5,649 bases of DNA, taken from positions 1 to 5,649 of the forward strand of contig JAGDBR010000298.1 of NCBI GenBank assembly GCA_017958935.1. The letters are read 5' to 3'. Positions 1 through 4,105 of this stretch are shown here, piece by piece. A program made the position numbers and the translations under genes. This DNA is from Lachnospiraceae bacterium (GTDB taxonomy: Bacteria; Bacillota_A; Clostridia; Lachnospirales; Lachnospiraceae). Under the pieces are notes generated by a model. It was not told where the DNA came from and did not search any database. It worked only from the letters and a program-made list of their open reading frames with translations. Positions within the stretch are counted from its first letter, which is position 1, and every line of letters begins with the position of its first letter.

Positions 1-211
1 TTTCTCCCTGCTTTTCGGCAGACTTTTCGCCGGCAGGCGCGGGCTTCACGGCCGCGGGCTTCTCTGCCGGTCTGAAATGGTTCCTGACACGGGACGCATC
101 CTCCTCCTCAATGCCGGAGACCGCCTTCACGTCGCCGCCCAGAAAGGCGATGACGTCCTTCGCGTCGACATTGAGTTCTTTCGCAAGTTCATGAATTCTG
201 ATTTTAGCCAT
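1..211 (-). CDS. infB: Translation initiation factor IF-2, N-terminal part (cut by the window edge)
   Basis: IF-2 is the GTPase that places initiator fMet-tRNA on the 30S subunit and promotes 50S joining. Only the first 70 codons are visible; the gene runs off the left edge, so the GTPase domain is not seen. The protein begins MAKIRIHELAKELNVDAKDV, the classic IF2_N helical-bundle domain (about residues 1-50). It then passes into a flexible linker rich in Ala, Pro, Lys and Glu, as is usual between the IF-2 N domain and G domain. The ATG at 209-211 has a GGGGAG ribosome binding site at 216-221, four bases upstream. The gene starts 12 nt after the ylxQ stop, so it is the last visible member of the rimP-nusA-ylxR-ylxQ-infB operon. 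Identification rests on the N domain and the canonical gene order; both agree. Confidence 0.95.
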   Translation of the reverse strand, partial: MAKIRIHELAKELNVDAKDVIAFLGGDVKAVSGIEEEDASRVRNHFRPAEKPAAVKPAPAGEKSAEKQGE

Positions 212-223
212 ATAACTCCCCAC

Positions 224-523
224 TTACATCCTGATCGATTTTTCTATCGCTTCAGCGAAACCGCTGTCCAGAACGGCCGCGACGGCGCGTTCCCGTGTGC
301 CCAGGATCTGCCCGAGCGATTCCTTCGTCCCGTACAGGACGACAGGGACCGAACGGTAGGACCCTTTATCGTGAAAAAGCTTCTTCGTGTTCTCCGACGC
401 GTCGGACGCGACGATCACGAGCTTCGCCTTCCGGTCCTTCACGGCCTGTTCCGCCGCGAACGACCCGGCTGCCAGCTTTCCTGCTTTTTTGCATAACCCC
501 AGAAGGGAAAGGACTTTATCCAA
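224..523 (-). CDS. ylxQ: YlxQ, L7Ae/L30e-family RNA-binding protein
   Basis: This 99-residue protein belongs to the L7Ae/L30e/Gadd45 fold family, whose members bind kink-turn-like RNA. YlxQ homologues lie between ylxR and infB in many Firmicutes; their cellular role is not well defined. Family signs are the N-terminal LLGLCKKAGKLAAG segment (residues 7-20), the E25-K29 helix, and the central strand and loop LVIVASDASENTKK (residues 35-48), followed by VPVVLYGTKESLGQILG. The length is normal. The start is a TTG at 521-523. It is the only plausible initiator because a stop codon lies three codons upstream in frame, and a GGGGAG site (534-539) sits 10 nt before it. The start overlaps the end of ylxR by 8 nt, which suggests translational coupling. 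Family assignment is confident; function is only inferred from the family. Confidence 0.93.
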   Translation of the reverse strand: MDKVLSLLGLCKKAGKLAAGSFAAEQAVKDRKAKLVIVASDASENTKKLFHDKGSYRSVPVVLYGTKESLGQILGTRERAVAAVLDSGFAEAIEKSIRM

Positions 524-782
524 ATGCTTTCAACTCCCCGGCCAGTTTTTCGTAGACGTCGGCGCCGACGCGCATCCCGAAGCTTCTGTCGAGCGCATGC
601 TTCTTCAGCAGGCCTTCGACGCAGGATCCGTCCGGGCAGACGTAAGCGCTCCGGCCCTCGAGGCGCGTGTTTTGCGCGACCCTGAAGTCCGTGCCGGTCC
701 GCACGATCCGGATCAGCTCCTTCTGCGGTCTTCTCGTCCTGCAGACACAGCACATGCGCTGCGGTTCATGCCCTGCCGTCAT
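516..782 (-). CDS. ylxR: YlxR/RnpM family RNA-binding protein (DUF448)
   Basis: This 88-residue protein is of the YlxR (DUF448) family, always found near nusA and infB. B. subtilis YlxR has been renamed RnpM after work showing that it binds the RNase P RNA and modulates RNase P activity in vitro. The sequence shows the N-terminal RMCCVCRTRRPQKELIRIVR block (residues 9-28) and the GRSAYVC block (residues 43-49), matching the family's GRGA(Y/W) signature with Ser in place of the second Gly. Four cysteines form two pairs, C11-x2-C14 and C49-x4-C54; B. subtilis YlxR, as remembered, lacks such cysteines. The ATG (780-782) overlaps the nusA stop as ATGA, so translation is probably coupled. Met10 is a possible alternative start but would remove little of the domain. 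Family assignment is very secure; a metal site is inference. Confidence 0.93.
   Translation of the reverse strand: MTAGHEPQRMCCVCRTRRPQKELIRIVRTGTDFRVAQNTRLEGRSAYVCPDGSCVEGLLKKHALDRSFGMRVGADVYEKLAGELKAFG
534..539 (-). promoter_or_regulatory. Ribosome binding site of ylxQ (decides the TTG start)
   Basis: GGGGAG on the minus strand lies inside the 3' end of ylxR, 10 nt before the TTG at 521-523. No ATG or GTG in this frame gives the full family N-terminus, so this site supports the rare TTG start. Confidence 0.6.
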
Positions 783-1939
783 TCCTCGGTCTCTTCTCCG
801 TCTTCGCCGTCTTCACCCTCTTCGTACGCTTCGCCGTCGTATTCGCCTTCCTCGTACTCGTCGTATTCGGACTCGTCATACTCGTCGAACAGGCCTTCCG
901 CCTGCGCCTGGGACTCGGACTTGATGTCGATCTTGAAGCCGGTCAGTTTCGCCGCAAGACGCGCGTTCTGGCCCTTCATGCCGATCGCGAGCGACAGCTG
1001 GTTGTCCGGAACGACGACCAGGGCGCTCTTCTCGTCCTCGTCGACCGCGACCGCGACGACCTTCGCCGGGCTCAGGGCGTTCTCGACCAGGATCGCCGGG
1101 TTCTCGTCCCAGTGGATGATGTCGATCTTCTCCCCGTGCAGCTCGGACACGATCGGATTGATGCGCGCGCCGTTCAGGCCGATGCAGGCGCCGATCGGAT
1201 CGACGCTCTCGTCGTTGGACAACACCGCCATCTTCGTGCGGGAGCCTGCCTCGCGGGCAATGGCCTTGATCTCGACGATGCCGTCGCGGATCTCCTGCAC
1301 TTCCGACTGGAACAGGCAGCGCACCATGGCCGCCCGCGTTCTCGAGATCTCGACGCGCGGGCCCTTGCCGCCGTCGCGCATGCCGACGACGTAGACACGG
1401 ATGTGCTGCGTCGGCTGGAAGGTCTCGCCCGGAATGATGTCTTCCTGCTTCAGGACCGCGTCGGCCTTGCCCAGGTTCACGGACACGATGCCGTTCGAGA
1501 CACGCTGGACGATGCCCGTCATCAGCTGCTTCGCACGCGCGTTGAAGTACTCGGCGACCGTCTGGCGCTCTTCCTCACGGATCTTCTGAAGGATGATGGA
1601 CTTCGCGTTCTGCGCCGCGATGCGGCCGAATTCCTTGGAACGGATCTCCACGTTCACGGTGTCGCCGATCCCGGCCTTCGGGTCGATCTCGCGCGCCGCT
1701 TCTTCGGAGATCTCGAACGCGCCGCGGCCTTTCTCGACTTCCGCAACGACTTCCTTCGCCTGATGGATGTAGTAGTCGCAGGTCTCACGGTCGATATGCA
1801 CGTCAATGTTCTCGGTCGTCCCGTACATGCTTTCGCACGCCTTCTTCAGGGACGCGTCGATCGCGTCGAAAATGGAGTCTTTGCTGATGCCTTTTTCGGC
1901 TTCGAGCATGTTTAAGGCTTCCATCAATTCCTTGTTCAT
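779..1939 (-). CDS. nusA: Transcription termination/antitermination factor NusA
   Basis: NusA binds RNA polymerase and nascent RNA, promotes pausing and intrinsic termination, and takes part in antitermination. The product has 386 residues in the usual bacillar order. An RNAP-binding N domain (about 1-125) begins MNKELMEALNMLEAEKGISK and ends in the FGRIAAQNAKSIILQKIREE helix. An S1 domain follows (about 140-200). KH1 carries GACIGLNGARI, and KH2 carries AIGMKGQNARLAAKLTG. A very acidic tail (349-386) is an extension beyond KH2; it has no clear likeness to the acidic repeats of E. coli NusA. The ATG at 1937-1939 was chosen because AAGGAG lies 9 nt upstream and the N-terminus fits the family. 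A GTG at 1972 would add 11 atypical residues and overlap rimP. The gene follows rimP by 26 nt and overlaps ylxR by 4 nt. Confidence 0.97.
   Translation of the reverse strand: MNKELMEALNMLEAEKGISKDSIFDAIDASLKKACESMYGTTENIDVHIDRETCDYYIHQAKEVVAEVEKGRGAFEISEEAAREIDPKAGIGDTVNVEIRSKEFGRIAAQNAKSIILQKIREEERQTVAEYFNARAKQLMTGIVQRVSNGIVSVNLGKADAVLKQEDIIPGETFQPTQHIRVYVVGMRDGGKGPRVEISRTRAAMVRCLFQSEVQEIRDGIVEIKAIAREAGSRTKMAVLSNDESVDPIGACIGLNGARINPIVSELHGEKIDIIHWDENPAILVENALSPAKVVAVAVDEDEKSALVVVPDNQLSLAIGMKGQNARLAAKLTGFKIDIKSESQAQAEGLFDEYDESEYDEYEEGEYDGEAYEEGEDGEDGEETEE
782..895 (-). other. Coding segment for the acidic, Tyr-containing NusA C-terminal tail
   Basis: Codons 349-386 of nusA encode a low-complexity tail in which 22 of 38 residues are Asp or Glu, five are Tyr spaced 3-8 residues apart, and none is basic. 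The coding strand is strongly purine-rich with imperfect GAYGAR/GARGGY codon reiteration, so slippage-driven length change is plausible. A disordered, highly negative tail is predicted; its partner is unknown. Confidence 0.7.
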
Positions 1940-1948
1940 CTTATTTAT

Positions 1949-1954
1949 CTCCTT
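1949..1954 (-). promoter_or_regulatory. Ribosome binding site of nusA (decides the start)
   Basis: AAGGAG on the minus strand, 9 nt before the ATG at 1937-1939 and within the 26-nt rimP-nusA gap. It favours this ATG over the in-frame GTG at 1970-1972, which lies in the 3' end of rimP. Confidence 0.8.
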
Positions 1955-1965
1955 CTTGATCGGTG

Positions 1966-2430
1966 TCACCACTCCACATATTCGCTGATCTTGCTGATGT
2001 CGGAACGCTGCAGGACGGTCTCTTTTCCGTCCGCGCCGACGGTCACGGTCTCTTTATCCCAGGCCAGCAGGTCCCCCGTCAGTTCCTTCACGCCGTTTAC
2101 GGCCTTGTACAGTCGGATCTCGACAGGCTTTCCCTGGTTCCGGACGAAGTCCTTCTCCTTCTTCAGCGGCCGTCCGAGTCCGGGGCTCGAGACCTCGAGC
2201 ACGTAGGCGTCGTCCGTCGGATCGTCCTTGTCGAGCGCGTCGGACAAGGCGCGCGAGACCGACTCGCAGTCCAGGATCGTCACGCCGCCATCCTTGTCGA
2301 TGTAGACGCGCAGATACCACGTCCCCGCTTCCCGGACGTATTCGACGTCGACCAGCTGAAGCATACGCTCCGCCAGGATCGGCAGGACCAGCTCCTCGGT
2401 CTTCTTTTCCACGAATTCATGCTTCGCCAT
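1966..2430 (-). CDS. rimP: Ribosome maturation factor RimP
   Basis: RimP helps assemble the 30S subunit, acting with S12 and neighbouring proteins late in maturation. The 154-residue length is normal. The N-terminal alpha/beta domain (about 1-77) includes LQLVDVEYVREAGTWYLRVYIDKDGGVTILDCESVS, and the family hallmark YVLEVSSPGLGRPLKK lies at residues 76-91. It is followed by an SH3-like C-terminal domain (GKPVEIRLYK, ELTGDLLAW, ISKI). The ATG at 2428-2430 has AAGGAG at 2435-2440, four bases upstream. It is the first gene of the rimP-nusA-ylxR-ylxQ-infB operon and has its own promoter and a structured leader of about 110 nt, so it is probably regulated at transcription elongation or at initiation of translation. 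Confidence 0.97.
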   Translation of the reverse strand: MAKHEFVEKKTEELVLPILAERMLQLVDVEYVREAGTWYLRVYIDKDGGVTILDCESVSRALSDALDKDDPTDDAYVLEVSSPGLGRPLKKEKDFVRNQGKPVEIRLYKAVNGVKELTGDLLAWDKETVTVGADGKETVLQRSDISKISEYVEW

Positions 2431-2443
2431 CTTGCTCCTTCAC

Positions 2444-2460
2444 GGCGCTGAAAAGCCGCC
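2444..2460 (-). other. Small hairpin next to the rimP ribosome binding site
   Basis: Minus-strand RNA can form GGCG-(G)-CU / AG-CGCC with a UUUC loop, six base pairs with one bulged G. It ends three bases before the AAGGAG of rimP. It could affect access to the site. The loop side TTTCAGCGC recurs in the leader of nagB. Confidence 0.4.
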
Positions 2461-2468
2461 TTCCTTTC

Positions 2469-2492
2469 GCACGGACCGCCGTGCGGCCGCAC
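2469..2492 (-). promoter_or_regulatory. Competing hairpins in the rimP leader
   Basis: The 12-bp perfect palindrome GTGCGGCCGCAC (2481-2492) overlaps a separate hairpin, GCACGG / CCGTGC with a 4-nt loop (2469-2484). The shared segment 2481-2484 can pair with only one side at a time, so the two folds exclude each other. Whether this acts as a switch is inference. Confidence 0.35.
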
Positions 2493-2497
2493 TTATC

Positions 2498-2531
2498 AAA
2501 TAAAGAGAGTGGACTTTTGCAAGCCCACTCT
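2498..2531 (-). promoter_or_regulatory. rimP-leader type hairpin, terminator-like
   Basis: Arms AGAGTGGGCTT and AAGTCCACTCT on the minus strand (2521-2531 and 2506-2516) form an 11-bp stem with one G-U pair and a GCAA loop, a GNRA tetraloop. The U-rich run CUUUAUUUGAU follows, interrupted but terminator-like. Hairpins of this look occur before rimP in many Firmicutes and were described as a rimP leader motif from premature-terminator surveys. It begins only about 10 nt after the predicted transcription start. A plausible role is attenuation of the nusA operon, perhaps with NusA feedback; that feedback is inference. Confidence 0.75.
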
Positions 2532-2540
2532 GAATCAACC

Positions 2541-2566
2541 ACGGGTACTCTATCACGAAAACCCGT
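2541..2566. repeat. Inverted repeat straddling the rimP -10 element
   Basis: ACGGGT at 2541-2546 and ACCCGT at 2561-2566 are perfect 6-bp inverted arms separated by 14 bp that contain the -10 hexamer. The promoter-proximal arm lies before the predicted start site, so it is better explained as DNA dyad symmetry (an operator candidate) than as an RNA hairpin. It could be chance. Confidence 0.4.
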
Positions 2567-2575
2567 AAAAATCAA
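2547..2575 (-). promoter_or_regulatory. Predicted sigma-A promoter of the rimP-nusA-infB operon
   Basis: On the minus strand, -35 TTGATT (2570-2575) and -10 TAGAGT (2547-2552) are separated by exactly 17 bp. A TGA precedes the -10, giving an extended -10 (TGn). The start site is predicted near 2540, about 110 nt before rimP. A/T tracts just upstream (2579-2592) could act as an UP element. Confidence 0.65.
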
Positions 2576-2578
2576 GTG

Positions 2579-2643
2579 TTTTTTAACGAAAATCTGCCGT
2601 TTTCCGCGGTTTTCCGGCACTTTTATAAGGATTCCGCGCTTTT
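2579..2643. other. Phased A/T tracts upstream of the rimP promoter
   Basis: Runs of four to six A or T occur at 2579-2584, 2589-2592, 2600-2603, 2610-2613, 2621-2624 and 2640-2643, with further runs inside the promoter at 2558-2561 and 2567-2571. Centres are mostly 9-11 bp apart, close to one helical turn. GTTTTCCG is repeated exactly 10 bp apart (2599-2606, 2609-2616). Such phasing is known to bend DNA. TGCCG/CGGCA arms (2595-2599, 2615-2619) give at most a weak terminator for nagB; no strong one is seen. Confidence 0.4.
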
Positions 2644-3374
2644 CAGCCGATGTAGCCGATCCGCTTTGCAAGATCCCGCTCGATGATAACGACGGCGTCC
2701 CGGTGAAGGCGCATGAACGTGCACGGGCAATGCGGGTCGATCCGGCCGTCGATCAGCAGCTTCTTCATCGCGTCCTCTTTATGGCCCGCGACGATCATCA
2801 GCAATTTTTTCGCGCGCATGATGCCGCCCATGCCCATCGTCAGCGCGGTCGTCGGCACGTCTTCCTTCTTCTCGAAGAAGCGCTTGTTCGCTTCGATCGT
2901 GGAATCGTCGAGCGTCTCCAGATGCGCTTCGTCATAGAGGACGTCGCCGGGCTCGTTGAAGCCCAGGTGGCCGTCCGGGCCGACGCCCAGGACCTGCACG
3001 TCGCGGTCGGTGTCCGCCAGGACCTCGTTGAACTCCTTCAGGTTCGCTTCGATGTCGCCGGTCGCCTTCACGACGAAGGTGTTCGCCTTGTCGATGTTGA
3101 TATGGTCGAACAGGTTCACGTTCATGAAATAACGGTAGGACTGGTCGTGCGTGCCCTCAAGGCCGACGTATTCGTCCAGGTTCACGGTGCGGACCTTCGA
3201 AAAGTCCAGCCCCTCCTCGCGGCAGCGCCGTGCCAGTTCATCGTACATGCCGACCGGCGAGGAGCCGGTCGCAAGGCCCAGACACGCGTCCGGCTTTTCC
3301 CGGACGATCTTCTCGATGATGTCGGCGCCCAGCTTCGCGCCTGCTTCGTAAGTGTCAACGACGATAACCTTCAT
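2643..3374 (-). CDS. nagB: Glucosamine-6-phosphate deaminase NagB
   Basis: NagB interconverts glucosamine-6-phosphate with fructose-6-phosphate and ammonia in the cytosol. At 243 residues it has the short bacillar length (the E. coli enzyme has 266) and so lacks the C-terminal extension of the E. coli enzyme. Key parts are visible: the phosphate-binding LGLATGSSPVGMY (residues 32-44), TVNLDEYVGL with the proton-abstracting D67, and GVGPDGHLGFNEP (130-142) carrying D134, H136 and E141, equivalent to E. coli D141, H143 and E148. ALTMGMGGIMRAKKLLMIVAG follows. The ATG at 3372-3374 has AAAGGAG at 3381-3387, six bases upstream. It lies 51 nt after the acyltransferase gene with no terminator between, so it is probably the third gene of the glmM operon. 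Its usual partner nagA is absent here, which leaves open a reverse, biosynthetic role. Confidence 0.95.
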   Translation of the reverse strand: MKVIVVDTYEAGAKLGADIIEKIVREKPDACLGLATGSSPVGMYDELARRCREEGLDFSKVRTVNLDEYVGLEGTHDQSYRYFMNVNLFDHINIDKANTFVVKATGDIEANLKEFNEVLADTDRDVQVLGVGPDGHLGFNEPGDVLYDEAHLETLDDSTIEANKRFFEKKEDVPTTALTMGMGGIMRAKKLLMIVAGHKEDAMKKLLIDGRIDPHCPCTFMRLHRDAVVIIERDLAKRIGYIG

Positions 3375-3392
3375 GTTCTTCTCCTTTGTCTC

Positions 3393-3417
3393 CGGACCGC
3401 GCTGAAAGACCGGTCCG
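3393..3417 (-). other. Intergenic hairpin before the nagB ribosome binding site
   Basis: CGGACCG and CGGTCCG (3411-3417 and 3393-3399) form a 7-bp perfect stem with an 11-nt loop containing TTTCAGCG. No T-run follows, so it is not a simple intrinsic terminator. It ends five bases before AAAGGAG and could act as an RNA-processing or stability element, or tune nagB expression. Confidence 0.5.
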
Positions 3418-3425
3418 TTCCGTGA

Positions 3426-4094
3426 TCATTCGTGCTTGAAAACGATCTCTCCGTCACGCTTGTGGATGCTGTTCTCCGGCACCACGCCGCGCACGCACGA
3501 CGTCGGATAAACGTTCGAATCGCGGCCGATCACCGTGCCCGGATTCAGGACGGAATTGCAGCCGACCTCGACGCGGTCGCCGAGCATCGCGCCGAACTTC
3601 TTCAGCCCGGTCTCGATGTTCTCCGTGCCGTTGTGGACGACGACGAGCTTTTTATCGGACTTGACGTTCGACGTGATCGAGCCGGCGCCCATGTGCGCCT
3701 TGTAGCCCAGGATGGAATCGCCGACGTAATTGAAATGCGGCACCTGGACGTTGTCGAACAGGATCACGTTCTTCAGCTCCGTCGAATTGCCGACGACGCA
3801 GCCGTTCCCGACGAGCGCCGATCCGCGGACGAACGCGCACTGACGCACCTCGGTCTTATGGCCGATGATGCAGGGACCCGCGATGTACGCGGTCGCAAAG
3901 ACCGTCGCGTCCTTCGCGATCCAGACGTCTTCCGCCGGATGGTCGAACTCGTCTTCCGGCAGGGACGCGCCGATCTTCAGGATCAGCGCCTTGATGCCCG
4001 CGAGCGCTTCCCACGGATAGGTGAAGCCTTCCAGATAAGCCTTCGCTTCCGGATAGGTATGTTCGAGATCGTAAAGATCCTTGATCGTATACAT
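3426..4094 (-). CDS. Stand-alone left-handed beta-helix acyltransferase resembling the GlmU acetyltransferase domain
   Basis: This 222-residue protein resembles the C-terminal acetyltransferase half of GlmU without the uridyltransferase half. Residues 1-55 are a short, probably helical segment. From about 56 to 213, hexapeptide-repeat strands form a left-handed beta-helix (IIGHKTEV, LVGNGCVVGN, ILGYKAHMGAG, MLGDRVEVG, VIGRDSNV). Aligned by eye to E. coli GlmU, the sugar-phosphate and catalytic residues seem kept: R90 (R333), K108 in TELKN (K351), H120 in HFNYVGDS (catalytic H363), Y123 (Y366), N143 (N386) and K149 (K392); N377 is replaced by H134. The likely reaction is acetyl-CoA-dependent N-acetylation of GlcN-1-P, which fits its place directly after glmM. 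Relatives are often annotated as UDP-GlcNAc pyrophosphorylase, which the missing domain contradicts. Fold is certain; substrate is inferred. Confidence 0.85.
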   Translation of the reverse strand: MYTIKDLYDLEHTYPEAKAYLEGFTYPWEALAGIKALILKIGASLPEDEFDHPAEDVWIAKDATVFATAYIAGPCIIGHKTEVRQCAFVRGSALVGNGCVVGNSTELKNVILFDNVQVPHFNYVGDSILGYKAHMGAGSITSNVKSDKKLVVVHNGTENIETGLKKFGAMLGDRVEVGCNSVLNPGTVIGRDSNVYPTSCVRGVVPENSIHKRDGEIVFKHE

Positions 4095-4098
4095 GATG

Positions 4099-4105
4099 CC
4101 TCCTT
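4099..4105 (-). promoter_or_regulatory. Ribosome binding site overlapping the glmM stop codon
   Basis: AAGGAGG, a near-perfect anti-16S match, overlaps the TAA stop of glmM (4104-4106) and lies four bases before the ATG at 4092-4094. Terminating ribosomes would cover the site, so the downstream acyltransferase is probably translationally coupled to glmM. Confidence 0.85.

Noticed and set aside
387..1394. A 335-codon plus-strand frame with Ser/Tyr/Pro-rich repeats.
   Set aside because: The repeats are the complement of the acidic NusA tail codons, and the frame covers ylxQ, ylxR and nusA on the other strand.
1940..1972. A GTG at 1972 as the nusA start, adding 11 residues.
   Set aside because: The added residues do not fit the NusA family, the codon lies in rimP, and AAGGAG at 1949-1954 points to the ATG at 1937-1939.
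2595..2619. TGCCG/CGGCA as an intrinsic terminator of nagB.
   Set aside because: The stem is only 5 bp with a 15-nt loop and a poor T-run; it was not listed as a terminator, so how nagB transcription ends remains unclear.
2576..2642. A short gene or small protein between nagB and rimP.
   Set aside because: The stretch is AT-rich, holds phased A/T tracts next to a promoter, and offers no frame with a start, a ribosome binding site and a plausible length.
2481..3425. A 314-codon open frame on the plus strand across the rimP leader and nagB.
   Set aside because: It starts in the control region of the opposite operon and is antisense to nagB; its composition is that of a shadow frame.
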